A stretch of 64,000 bases of DNA from NCBI GenBank assembly GCA_963969595.1, contig OZ018408.1:39990108-40054107 (forward strand), in the 5' to 3' direction. This DNA is from Neckera pumila. Its lineage: Eukaryota; Streptophyta; Bryopsida; Hypnales; Neckeraceae. Under the pieces are notes generated by a model, which worked only from the letters and a program-made list of their open reading frames with translations, made no database searches and was not told where the DNA came from. This document shows positions 52,747 through 64,000 of the stretch, one piece after another. The position numbers and the translations under genes were made by a program. Numbering within the stretch: position 1 is the stretch's first letter; every line of letters starts with the position of its first letter.

Positions 52747-55700
52747 TGCGAGCCGGTTACAAGAGTATGGTTTACATGGGGAAATCCCAAGACTGAATTA
52801 GATCTATTGTATCTCCGTGCAACTGTGGATGCAGAGGCTCATTTGACGTTGGAAGCTGAGGTGAATTCGGTGGCGGCTCTCATGCTGGTTGATTCGGGTG
52901 CCACCGGGATCTTCATACATCCCGAATTTGTACAATGGTGTAATGCTAAATTGACACCGAAAAAAATTCCCCGAGAAGTGCGGGTAATTGATGGCAGAAT
53001 TATCAACTCTGGGCTCATCACTCAAGAGGCAACCATCGAAGTCAACATTGGAAATCACCACAAAACGCTTGTGGCAGACATTACCAACACAGGTCGATAC
53101 TCCTGTATCCTTGGAATTCCTTGGTTGATTTGTCATGACCCTACAATCCATTGGCCTCAGCATCGTGTGATTTTCGAGTCTCCATATTGTCAGGAGAATT
53201 GCCATGCTGAGCGGCCAGAAACATCAGGCGGTACGAGGGATATTACTGGACAGGGCATTGGGGATGGTTCTAGGCACGATCCCAAAGGAGGACGACGAGG
53301 GATAAGGAAGCAGCTTACGGCCACGAGCCCGGAGTGGGTCCGAGCGATGCCCAAGGCCGTTGTCAGTACATCCAATGCCAGTACTGGGGCGCATGTGGGC
53401 CAGAGACTGAACACTCCGAGGAAGGCACCAGGCACGGAAGGCTTGTTTCCGGGGATCTCTGCAAGGGGTTCGGTGACCCCAACCACAGAGGAGGCTTTTA
53501 CTAAAAAAATTACTCAATCAAGCTTGGTAGCACCTCGTCATGCTCTGGTCTCGTCAGCGGCCTTCAGATTGTCTGCTAAGGATGTGGAAATTTACGCATT
53601 GGAAATATCAGAGCATATGGACACTAAGGGGACCTCATTGCCCTCAGAGTATCAAGATTTACAAGGAGCCTTCAGTGAAGAAGCTTCGAACGAATTACCT
53701 CCCCACAGCTCATCCGACATGAAGATAGAGTTCAAGGAGGGACAGGAACCTAAGAATACTGGTTTGAGACCCATATCTCCAAAGGAATTGGAGGAATTAC
53801 GGAAGTATTTGGACGAAAATTTGGGTAAGGGGTGGATCCGTCGATCCAAATCTCCTGTTTCTGCACCCATAGTTTTTGCTCGGAAAAAGGACGGTTCTAT
53901 CAGAGTATGTATCGATTATCGTAACCTTAATAAGGTCACAGTACGAAACCGATATCCCTTGCCCCTTATCCCAGAGCTTACCGATAGATTGGTGGGGGCT
54001 AAATTTTTTACTAAATTAGATATACGGCAAGCGTATCATCGTGTGCGTATGGCATTGGGCCACGAATTTAAAACTGCTTTTAAAACTCGTTATGGTTTAT
54101 TTGAATACCTAGTTATGCCGTTTGGATTGACAAACGCACCGGTGCAGTTTCAATCCCATATGCAGGAAATTTTTGGCGATCTTCTCGACATTTTGGTAGT
54201 CATATATTTAGATGATATCCTCATTTTTTCAAAAAATATGGAGGAGCATCGACAAGTTGTGCGGGATGTCCTCCAACGCTTACAAAAACATGGCTTGTAC
54301 GCTAAGGAGTCAAAGTGCCAGTTTCATTGCCAATCAGTGGAGTTTTTGGAGATGATTGTTTCAGACCAAGGATTGGCAATGTGTCAAGATAAAGTACAAA
54401 TAATTGAAGATTGGCCTACTCCAAAAACGGTGAAGGATATCCAAGCATTCCTTGGCTTTGCCAATTTTTATCGCCGATTTATTGCCGATTATTCTAAGAT
54501 TGTGGTGCCCCTTACCACCTTGACTAAAAAGGACAAAAAATTTGAATGGACATTATCTGTAGACCAAGCCTTCAAAGAATTGCGATCTAGGTTTTCTAAA
54601 TCTCCAGTGCTAATTCATCCTAACTTTGACCGGCCTTTTATTGTGGAGACCGATGCATCTGACTTTGCAACAGGTGCTATACTTTCACAACAAGGAGATG
54701 ATGGGTTCTTGAACCCATGTGCATACCAAAGCTCTAAAATGTCCCCGGCCGAACAAAACTACGACATATACGACAAGGAATTGCTAAGCGTGGTGCAAGC
54801 GTTTCAAGACTGGCGGGTTTACTTGGAAGGATCCCCTCATGAAGTCAAGGTAATCTCTGATCATAAGAATTTAGAGTATTTTTTGTCTACTAAACAATTA
54901 AACCGCCGGCAAGCTTGATGGTTGGAGTTTTTATCAACATTTCATTTTGAGATCCAGCATAGGCCAGGATCACTCAATGGAAGGGTGGACGCTCTTTCAA
55001 GAAGAACGGATGTTACTCAAGGACAAAGTCAAGAAAACCGACCCTTTTTACGTTTGGCTGCATTACAATCCTCTGAACCGGTCTGGGCCGATTCACGCAT
55101 TATTGAATGTGTAAAACATGCCATTAAGGAAGATATCATGTTACAACCAATAATGTCTTTTTTCAAAGGAGATCTTCACTAACAGCCAAGGGACATCCAC
55201 CATTGATTTCAAGGATATAATCTTAGTGAAGGCATCCTCCGTCTCAGTGATAAAATATATGTACCTGACGATGCAGAACTTAAGCAGCAAATTTTACGAT
55301 CAAGACATGATGCTCCTGCCGCGGGACATCCAGGCAGAGCAAAGACACTGGATCTGGTATCGAGATCATTCTATTGGCCTACTCTTTGTCGTTATGTCCA
55401 CCGCTATGTAGACGGCTGTGACTTGTGTCAACGGTCAAAACCTATCCATCATGCAAAGTATGGCCTAATGCAACCAATTCCGGCTGGTCACGCACCATGG
55501 AAACGAATATCTACAGATTTCATTGTCAAATTACCATGAAGCAATGGTTATGATTCTATTATGGTGGTCGTGGACCGAAACACCAAGTTAGCTCACTTTA
55601 TAGCCACCACGGAAACAATAAACTCAAATGAAACGGCTTCATTGTATTTGAAGCACATATGGAAGCACCATGGCACCCCGGATCAAGTAATTTCAGACCG

Positions 55701-56589
55701 AGGACCTATATTCGTATCTAAATTTATGAGACGGCTATCTCAACTACTTCGAATTCAACCAGCTCCAACAATAGCTTTCCACCCTCAAGCGGACGGGCAA
55801 ACGGATAGGGTAAACCAGGTGCTGGAGCAATTCCTACGAATGTTTACAACGAGACGCCAAGATGATTGGTCTGAACTTCTTCCTCTAGCCGAATTTTCAT
55901 ATAATAATGCCTGCCATTCTGCAACAGGATTCTCCCCGTTTTATGCTACTTATGGGTACCACCCATCTTTGTCATTTTCAATGCCAACAACGACTACGGT
56001 TCCAGCTGCAGAGGATCGAGTTAGGCATCTACAAGCAGTCCATGAAGAAATAAAAACAATGATTAAACTTGCAGGAGAACAAGCAAAACGCAACTATGAT
56101 CGTGGGGTAAAGCTTCAACCAACTTTTCAAGTCGGCGATAAGGTACTTCTTCGACAGGAGAGCACTGCAACAACGGCCCCATCGAAAAAATTGTCCCCAA
56201 AATTTTTAGGACCATTCAAGGTATTATCTAAAATCTCTGACGTGGTTTACCGCTTACATCTTCCAAAAACATTAAGAATCCATGATGTGTTTCATATATC
56301 CTTACTTGAGAAATACCGCGAAGACACTATTCCAGGATGTCGATGTACACCGCCTCCACCGATTATTACTCCTGAGGGTGATGTGGAATGGGAAGTACAC
56401 AAAGTACTAGACTCTCGACTTTCCGGAAGATGGAAAAAGCTCCAATATCTTGTTGCATGGGAGGGCTATGGGCCTGAAGAATATTCTTGGGAACCGGCTG
56501 AACATTTGGAGAACGCACCTAACGCTGTCGCAGAATTTCATATGCTCCATCCTAAGGCGCCTAAATTGGATAATCGACATGGACGTTAA
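52747..56589 (+). pseudogene. pol: pol of the gypsy element: PR-RT-RH-INT-chromodomain, four stops
   Basis: A single frame, offset from gag, is open from about 52747. Protease: MLVDSGATGIFIH. Reverse transcriptase: RKKDGSIRVCIDYRNLN, then VIYLDDILIFSKN. RNase H: VETDASDFATGAILSQ. Integrase has the zinc-binding H-H-C-C segment (about 55290-55440) and catalytic aspartates in ISTDF and VISDRGP. Its glutamate lies in GQTDRVNQVLEQ, and LGPFKVL is the GPY/F-type module. A chromodomain closes it (WEVHKVLDSR, LVAWEGYGPEEYSWEP), which defines chromoviruses and may guide insertion to modified chromatin. Stops: TGA 54916-54918, TAA 55180-55182, TGA 55204-55206, TGA 55537-55539. No frameshift was seen, so the damage is only nonsense changes. 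Confidence 0.95.
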
Positions 56590-56597
56590 AAGGGGGG
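56588..56597 (+). other. Polypurine tract
   Basis: AAAAGGGGGG lies three bases before the 3' LTR and overlaps the pol stop codon. It is in the right place to prime plus-strand synthesis. Confidence 0.85.
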
Positions 56598-56600
56598 TAA

Positions 56601-56929
56601 TGTTAGGAACTAGTGTGTTCCTAACAGTTACAATTACTTAAACGGTTAGTCCTTCGTCTTCCTTAAAACCCATGGGAGGAGGGTTGTTCCTCACGCGACA
56701 TTTTCCATAATACACGATTAAGTTGATCCGCATGAAACGCCTTATCATTCACGTGCATTCGCAATTGTATGTTCTAATCCTTAGTCGAGGGGTGATGAGA
56801 TCCGGAAACACCTCTAGATCGTATTTGATGTCCAACTAGGTTTCATGTCGTGGGAGTTTTCCTGCATGCTGAATCAGTCTAGACTGTGCAATTGAGGGAA
56901 GCGATGACCAAGGCTTGCAGATCCTGACA
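56601..56929 (+). repeat. 3' LTR (329 bp)
   Basis: Same length and ends as the 5' LTR (TGTTAGGAAC ... ATCCTGACA). Followed directly by the target duplication GTCCA. Confidence 0.96.
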
Positions 56930-57163
56930 GTCCAATTAGAAGGCGCCATGTGGCAATGCTCTAATTAGAAGGCGCCATATTAAAAAAAGTGTCAATTTTT
57001 TTTGTTGATGTAGATGTGTATTATTTGAATCAACAAAAAAATTGTGGCCATTTTGTTAACTTGTGCCAAATCAACAAAAAAATGTAAAAAAGGTCGATAC
57101 AGTATCCAAATCAATAAAAATTTGGTGATATTTTCTTGATTTGGACATCATTTTCTAGTAGTG

Positions 57164-57990
57164 AAGTGCAACTATGTTATCTTCATTGAATCGTAGAGGG
57201 GACTCTTCTATGAGGACATAATGGATGTGGTACATTGCAATGTGGAGTGGTCGAAGACCGAAAGGTTGAATGTATAAGATAGACACTTTGCTACTAACAG
57301 TACAATACAAGAAGTGTTCCTAAGTTTTGCAAAAATATGCATTTGCTTTAAAGTACATATCAAGGACATGGCTAAATCAATTGGTGTAATGGTATTATAC
57401 CTTCTTTGTACTTTGATGGAACTTGAGAATTGTATTGCATCATTATTGAAGGAAAGTAGTCAAGTAGAAAAAAGGGACAAAGGCCATGCAAAGCAAAAAA
57501 AATAACAAGATGACCTTCTTGTATAGATTTAGGAGTTGGAGAAGCTTTTGACCATTTATCATAGTGAAAGACTTTCACGTGATCAAGGGGCCAACACGAG
57601 GGCCAACAATAAGACACAATCAATCCGTAGAAAATAATATGGCGTCATTTCTTCCTAAATCATTGTAAATGGTAAAAAAAACCTTGCAAAGATCAAAGCA
57701 AACAAATCAACTCAAACATGTTGTCTCTCCGTTTGAAAAGATTGACAAAAAAAAAGAGAAAAGTGATAGACATTGTTAAGTAGCAAGAGTTGCCTTAGGA
57801 AAATATTGGACTTCAACTAGATTAGTTTGAGAGTATAAAAAAACCCCATGAAGCTACAAATCACCCTTCAAGTATATATTTCAATCTCATATGCATGTGA
57901 AGGATCTTTGATTTACATAAAAAAGATGAAAAATAATATTCAATTCAAATATTGTACGCATAGATCATATATACTGTGGTATTTATACGT
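57164..57990. other. Intergenic DNA, no gene recognised
   Basis: Short frames on both strands only. No family motif, terminal repeat or RNA gene was found. Confidence 0.45.
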
Positions 57991-58931
57991 TTAACCCCTA
58001 AAGGACCAAACACCATTTTTTGGCAACATAGCAATTTTGGGCAGCTCACTACGAATGAAAATTTATTTATTTTCTTTGAAATTTTCACACAAGATGTGCC
58101 CAAGGAGTAGCTTCAAGGCCCAACAATTTTCATAATTTTGACTACATGGGTAAAAAGTTATTGCATGATATATAATCTTCAGTCCTTGACGGGCAGCCCG
58201 AGCAGCTCAAAAAATTCTTCAAAAATCACTTTTTTGAAAAATTAAAGTTTGAAATTGGTTTTATAGATTTATGTATACTTGGAAAGCTTTGAATCATTCC
58301 ATTTGTATTAATGAGTAAAAAGTTATGAGGAGTTTTAGTTTGAGGGTAGTTATGGAATCTCTACTCAAAAATAAACATTGAAGGCCTTTATCTAACTCAA
58401 TTTTCAATATTTTTGAAAATAACAAAAAGCATTGGGTGTATATTGTTTATTACAAAATTACAAACGTTGGGATTGGCATTTTTAAATTCCATAATTAAAT
58501 TCTTGACAATTTAATATTTTGAGTCATTCTCTATCTCTTCCTACTTCCTATTTTTTTCCTATATGTTGTAAAATTCCAAATGATCTGAAATTTTTCAAGC
58601 ATGTAGCCAACTTGCCTTGAAGAATGAATCCAAAGAGTAACCACCATTTTGGACAATTTTTCATACAAATGTGACCTTGTGAAGTGCAGCTGCCCGGATT
58701 TTCGCAGGGACAAAAAAAGGATTTTTTTCAATTCAAATGTTAATATCTTGCAATCCACATGGTGGAAAATTCTGAAACTTTTCCACATCTTCCCAAAACT
58801 AGTGTACTACAAGACCTTACGATTATATGTGTTCAAAAATGTTGTTTTTTTCAAAATTTGGTACTTGTATTAGAAATGGCAATTTTGGAGTGGTTTTGGT
58901 GAAAACATAGTAAAAAACATTTAGGGGTTAA
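57991..58931 (+). mobile_element. TTAA-flanked piggyBac-like element, copy 8
   Basis: TTAACCCCTAAAGGACCAAA opens it and ATTTAGGGGTTAA closes it. It is very like copy 5 in sequence and identical to it in length by my coordinates (941 bp), including GGCAACATAGCAATTTTGGG and TTTCCTATATGTTG. It probably shares a recent source with copy 5. Confidence 0.9.
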
Positions 58932-59649
58932 GATCTATGTGCATAAGATTCATATGCTACATACACTATATCATATAATAATATGTATACTAGGTGTTTC
59001 AATACATATTGGTACCAAAAACACAATATCAAAAGTTTGTACCAACCCATATTAACACAACCAATATTCAAATTGGTGCCATAACCATATAAAAACTCCA
59101 AATCAAATGTGCTATAGCTTTTCAAAAAGTTAGTTAACACTTTATATAGACCCTTAATTTTTGGTCTCAAAACTCTTACAGTTTATTATCTATGGCCTAC
59201 TAAAGTGGGACTCCTAGATTTGGAGGAAGTCCAATACTGCATCACTCCTAAGCATATCAGTGAGGTCTTATACAACCACTAACAATGTTGAGTACACTTT
59301 GCACACACTCATCTTCAACATATAACCAACAGCAATTCATAGTCTCTTTTTGAGATTTGAAAATTAGACATGATAGTGCACAAACTTGAGCAATTGTATG
59401 CAAAGTTGTACATTAAATTAATAGCAAAAAAATATGCTACAAGCCAAATGAAAAACTATGTACAATTACTCAGTTTTGTTTAAGTTCAGTGCAAAATCTT
59501 CAGTAATTGGTCTTGTAGCCCCTGCTCTTCAATACAACAACAATTCTACTTGCCATGCTCTCATAAAGTGCCATGCAATCCTCTTCACTCAAATTAGGAT
59601 ACACAGAATACACACACTCCTACAATTTATGAATTCCTTTTGGAGGCGT
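58932..59649. other. Intergenic DNA, no gene recognised
   Basis: AT-rich, without recognisable coding or repeat structure. It may include the 3' flank of the Tc1-like relic that follows. Confidence 0.4.
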
Positions 59650-60720
59650 TGTAAATTCATTTAAGCGCTGTTTGAGAAGTACCTAAAAGTGTTCAATAGG
59701 ATTAAAATCTGGAAATTATGTAGGCCATTAAAGGAGCTGAAACGGTTGTGATGCCAACCCCTCTTGTAAAATCTTGCTTGAATGCTTGGGATCATTATTT
59801 ATCTTGTTGAAAAAACAACATACTTGGATCCAAGTTGTAATTCTGTATAGTAGATCATAAGAAATTTTCTAAAAATAAATTTGTACAAGTACCTATATAT
59901 CCTACCTTCAATTTTGTACTATTTTCTTGGCCCACAAACTATAATTCAACTCCAAATCACCACTGATCCACCACCATGCTTCATGATTTGTTGGACATGT
60001 TTTGGTTTAATATGTTTTCCATCTCTAATCCAACACCATGACCTACCATCTGAGTTAAATCTATATATCTTTGTCTCATCACTAAAAATCACACGTTTCC
60101 AATCACTATAAGAAACCCACGCATTAGGTGACGGGCCCTAATTTTTTATGAAGGATTTTAGGTGATGTCAATGTTGACAACCCAATGTTTTTATGTCAAC
60201 AAAAATGTCCAACTTAACATCAATGTTGACATAAAAACATTAGATTGTCAACATTGACATCACCTAAAATTTGTCATAAAAAATTGGGACTCGTTACCTA
60301 AAATGTGGATTTCTTATAGTAAATTGTTCACAAGCCAATTCTCATACCTTTGAGCAAACCTCAAACATGCAAGAACATTCTTAGGACTCAAACTTGGCAT
60401 CTTGTATTGCACTTCTGCACCCAATCCAGCCTCTTTCAAAGCACACCTCATAGTCATGTCGAACACTAATTTACCTCTCTCAAAACGAAGTTGTTTTGTA
60501 ATCTAAGATGTAGTTGCAACTTGACCTTCTATAACGAGAGTAACACAACGCCTCTTCTCTCGGTTTGTAAGAAGCTTTAGACGCCCTCCTTTTAATCTCT
60601 CAATCTCGCTTCCTGTATCTTTCCTAAGATGCGCTACAGAAGATTGACTCATGCCTAAAGAAGCGACAACTTTTTGTGTAGATACACCATTCCAAAGTTG
60701 CACCAAAGCCTCGGGGAGGT
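59650..60720 (-). pseudogene. Tc1/mariner-type transposase relic, split by a MITE
   Basis: Reading downward from 60706: a helix-turn-helix segment (TQKVVASLGMSQSSVAHLRK), a middle part (SPKNVLACLRFAQRYENWL), then the MITE at 60321-60104. The frame resumes with DWKRVIFSDETKIYRF (first catalytic Asp), KHGGGSVVIW, FFQQDKx-type second Asp near 59805, and FPDFNPIEHF (third acidic residue) near 59700. The order and motifs match Tc1-like DDE/D transposases that cut and paste at TA. Many stops and shifts make it dead. Its own terminal repeats were not found. Confidence 0.82.
60104..60321. mobile_element. 218-bp CACTA-type hairpin MITE nested in the Tc1 relic
   Basis: CACTATAAGAAACCCACGC opens it and its diverged inverse (CTTATAGTA) closes it. 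AAT flanks both sides (60101-60103 and 60322-60324). Inner arms GGTGATGTCAATGTTGACA (from about 60160) and the exact inverse (to about 60265) form a long hairpin. The split transposase frame on both sides independently confirms the insertion. Confidence 0.85.
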
Positions 60721-62147
60721 CACTCTACGTATATTTTGTGCACCACGTGTGGCAACGTGGTATTTTGTAGGGGGCTATTTACCTCCTAGGTGGAAATGAA
60801 AGGGTCCCTATAATTACATAATTTGGAAAAATGGCCTATATTATAGTCCGTAGCATTACTTATAATTTTTATGCCAATGCAAATTTTGTTAGGGTATATT
60901 ATTTATAAGGAAAAAAAGAGAATTCCAAAGCAAAGTAAAAGCAAAATAATAAGGAAAAAAAGTACATCTAAAAGAAGTATGCATTGTGAGTTTAGGAACA
61001 ATGCATGGTTATGACAAAACTTTTTCTTGCTTTCTTCAATCAGAATGCTGGACTATTAATGGGTCCCAAACACATACACTTCCAAATATGCACGGCCCAC
61101 ACAAAAATGCGTAAGTAACTCCATTTTTGAATTCCATTATAAATCATCAATAGAAACGAATTTCTTTAAAATATGGAAACGCAATCACGACAAACGACAG
61201 TACCTTACCTAATCAAAGGACTTGATGGTGTTTCAACTTCTTTGAACTTGAAATGTGTCTCCAGAAAGAGATTCCCTCACCCTGGATCAAAATCATCTCA
61301 CATTCCAACCCTAAATGAAATCGAATCAGACATAACCGCATAATGAACTTCAAAAGCGTGAAAACCTAAGCCCCTAATAACGTCAACAGCGTGCGAGAAT
61401 GAAGCCAACGGCACCACAGCAAAATAGCAAGAGTGCCAAACCTTCAGCTCTCACTCGTTGTTCAACTGAAGTGAAGGTTCATCCATGTAAACCTCCAAAG
61501 ATGGAGTATTTCTCATCCAATCCCTTTAGTAGAAAACGGATCCTACTAATGACAATACAAGGGATTCAATTATGTAGCCCCATAATTACTTGTACAAATT
61601 TTGAATGGCCCATATTTTTAGGCTACCTAAATTACTTATATTGGATCTCCTCCTTTCTATGCTCCCTAATTTATTTGTAAGTCTTTTATAAATTTTATTT
61701 CAAAAGAATAAATTGCTCTCTATATTATGCCGCATGTGGTTTTTAAAATGCACTAAGTGACCTCCCTAGGACCAAAGCTTGGCATTTTTGCTCATGCGAC
61801 AAACAATGCATACAACCCTAACCTCAACAGAGATACACAAATAGAAAGAGGACACATAATACAAAGAAGACCATTATACATGTTCAATTTTGGCACCCTA
61901 TGCCAAATATTTAATAAAATTTAACTATTTAACTTCGGCAATAAAAAAAATTAATTACTACAGTTTTCATCATCCAAGATACTAAATTAATAAAATATTT
62001 GGCATCTAGCTCCAAAAACAACTTATTAATATATATGTAGTTGAGAAAGACAAGCTCTTTATACAAATTGGGTGGTAAGAGGTAAAACAACCCATGTAGG
62101 ATATGTAAATAGTTAAGATTAGTAGGAGCTCAACAGCTTATAGTTAA
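60721..62147. other. Intergenic DNA; possible minus-strand 5' exon near 61.2-61.4 kb
   Basis: On the minus strand a modestly GC-richer piece (about 61400 to 61220) ends in TTAG|GTAAGG, a good splice donor. It could be a 5' UTR exon of a gene continuing to lower coordinates, but no coding exon was found. Otherwise nothing is recognised. Confidence 0.25.
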
Positions 62148-62545
62148 GTCAAAAATAGGAATTGTGTTCAAAGTAGAATTTCAGACCTCATTTAGATATA
62201 GTAGAATAATTTTTTTCAAAAAACTTTAAACTAAGTATATGTGGAAAATCAAGCTAACTATCATCTTCAAATATCATTTTGAGATTTTGAGCCTCCAATC
62301 AAAAGTTATAGACAAATTTCAGGGAAGAGTTGGAAGGGACATTTTCTTTGACATTTTCAAACATCCTCTTTGAATTTTGTCTATAACTTTTGATTAGAAG
62401 CTCATAATCACAAACAGATTTTTGAAGACGAAAGATAAATATATTTCTCAACTTTTCTTAGTTCAATATTTTTTGAAAGAGGTTATTTTACTATGCCAAA
62501 ATGAAGTCTAAAATTCTACTTTGAACACAATTACTACTTTTTGAC
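62148..62545. mobile_element. ~400-bp palindromic MITE
   Basis: The ends GTCAAAAATAGGAATTGTG and the inverse of GTCAAAAAGTAGTAATTGTG are followed inward by TTCAAAGTAGAATTT on both sides. Most of the length folds back on itself, including AATCAAAAGTTATAGACAAA and its inverse. The inner sequence resembles the palindrome arms at 1086-1981, so the two are probably related. Confidence 0.75.
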
Positions 62546-64000
62546 AATGAAAGGTCAAGCTCTCATCTTCAATTTATCCCATATCCTTTGAGGGTTCATG
62601 AGAGACAAATCAAACAATGGCCCGATTTCATTATAAAAACAACCTCTCCAATGTCCATTCTCACTAAATTTCAATGAAGAATATCCTTCATGTTTCCATC
62701 ATAAAATTTCTTGATGGTAGGTGGTCTTTGTACTTTACATTGAACCTTCTTATTAACATTAGATATTCTCTTCTTTTAAAACAACTTGGTCAATAATTCC
62801 TATTGAATTTTGCAGGATCCCTAAATCTTAAAATTAACATTGCATTGATTTTGACAATTGACATTGTCAGTTTTCAAGATTTTTGACAATTATCATTATA
62901 ATTTCCTGACATTATGATATCCTTTTAAAACAATTAATTTTTGCTGAAATTGACAAGGGACTATCATAGACATAAATTGGAAGAAAAATGAAAATTGGAA
63001 GAGAAGGCGAAGTGGCACCGAAGTTGACAAATTGGCGGGGAGGGTGGCAAACAATACTGAGTACAAAGCCCTAAGCATTTTTGAATATATTTAATTTAAA
63101 ATCCTTGATTTCTTTTTACTTTTTGCTTTTTACTTTCACATTTACAAACCACACGGCTTGCATTCATGATTCCCTCATGCAATCCCTCTGTTCATAATTG
63201 AAAGCTGTTGGAAATGGAGGTGGAAGTTGGGTTTCATTCAGATGTATTCAATATTGTTAGTAGCTGCACAAACTCCAAATACAATATGACACAGCTTTTT
63301 AAAAAGCTGATTTTATTTTTTATAATTTCTTTAAATTTGAGCTTCAATTCTTTTAGAATTCATTCTCAATGCCTTGCAAATATAAAGTTGGCATTTCTTA
63401 AATGCAATGGCAATCCAATACTTGTTCACTCCCAAACATCTTGAGGTTGCATACCAATTGATTCCCAGATATAATATAATACATATATTTTTAAAGCTAA
63501 CTTTAGCATCTAGAACCTCTCTAAATTGTAAAACTAAACCTTCTAGTCAGTTATCTACAAGCATTCAAAGTTTGTACCCTTGAACCTGGTTGCATTCACC
63601 CTGTCAAATAAAACTGTTTTATATTGAATTCAAATGAAGCAAATAATAACTTTTAAAAACTTACAAAAATGGAAACATTCTCTTAAAATTCTATTTCAAT
63701 CCAAGTTATATACAACTTATTCTTGTCCTTAAAAGACACGGCTCAAAAAAACACAATGAAAAGGAAAGAAAAAGATCCCCCTTCTTATTCTACCTCAAGG
63801 AGGACACATCAGCCTACAACTTTGTCACTTAGGCTTCTATGTTTCTACTGGATTTTTTAAACCCCCATACTTCTATTTTTAACTTGATCTTAGCCACAAA
63901 ACCTCAAAGATCAATAAAAAGGGTAAAAATAGTTACAATAAAACCCTCATAAAAGCAAAACAAATTGCCAAGTTGTAGACTTAATCAATTTGTTAAGTTT
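62546..64000. other. AT-rich intergenic DNA, no gene recognised
   Basis: Short open frames only; no motif, RNA gene or terminal-repeat element was recognised up to the window edge. Confidence 0.45.

Larger units (their letters stand above)
50926..56929 (+). mobile_element. Ty3/gypsy chromovirus LTR retrotransposon, structurally complete
   Basis: Two 329-bp LTRs (TG...CA) enclose gag and pol in the order protease, reverse transcriptase, RNase H, integrase, chromodomain. GTCCA flanks both sides (50921-50925 and 56930-56934), an exact 5-bp target duplication. A purine tract precedes the 3' LTR. I count six differences between the LTRs, so the insertion is fairly young. Six in-frame stops make it non-autonomous. 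Confidence 0.96.
50745..57163. mobile_element. CACTA-like element interrupted by the gypsy insertion
   Basis: The left end CACTACTAAAAAATATGTG (50745) and right end CATTTTCTAGTAGTG (57163) are inverted. CCAAATCAACAAAAA-type subterminal repeats lie inside both. The 5-bp duplication GTCCA shows the gypsy element entered this element later. Without the insertion it would be about 0.4 kb. Flanking trinucleotides are AAA and AAG, so the 3-bp duplication is imperfect. Confidence 0.65.

Overview
The window is nuclear DNA of a land plant. Three spliced genes are recognisable: a CDPK-related kinase, a trihelix/SANT-like transcription factor and a MIF-like gene. Introns are short to moderate with GT-AG borders. 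The repeats are also plant-like: a chromodomain Ty3/gypsy element, an L1-type LINE with a DUF4283-like ORF1, and CACTA-type termini. GC-rich exons sit in AT-rich, repeat-dense intergenic DNA. A seed-free lineage (bryophyte or lycophyte) is my guess; the sequence alone does not settle the species.

Layout. 1-6.3 kb is repeat-rich: a CACTA-like element carrying a tRNA-like block and a long palindrome, a MITE, a TTAA-flanked element and a 120-bp tandem repeat. 6.36-8.94 kb (minus) is the four-exon trihelix gene. 9-26.6 kb is gene-poor and holds five TTAA-flanked elements of about 0.9 kb, small MITEs, tandem repeats and two abutting 0.22-kb TTAA MITEs. 26.7-28.4 kb (minus) is the MIF-like gene. 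32.28-36.97 kb (plus) is the eleven-exon CRK gene with an intact 593-residue reading frame. 39.56-47.18 kb (minus) is a full-length but decayed LINE with a target-site duplication. 50.93-56.93 kb (plus) is a complete-structure chromovirus with 329-bp LTRs, a 5-bp target duplication and several in-frame stops; it sits inside a CACTA-like element. 57.2-64 kb holds another TTAA element, a Tc1/mariner transposase relic split by a hairpin MITE, and a palindromic MITE.

The most unusual theme is the abundance of non-autonomous elements with piggyBac hallmarks: TTAA flanks and CCCC/CCCT termini. One family of eight ~0.9-kb copies, in both orientations, makes up about 11% of the window. A second unrelated ~0.22-kb family has TTAACCCTRGAACGC ends. 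No piggyBac transposase is visible here, so they would have to be mobilised from elsewhere. The genes show no operon-like or pathway link; each appears independently regulated.
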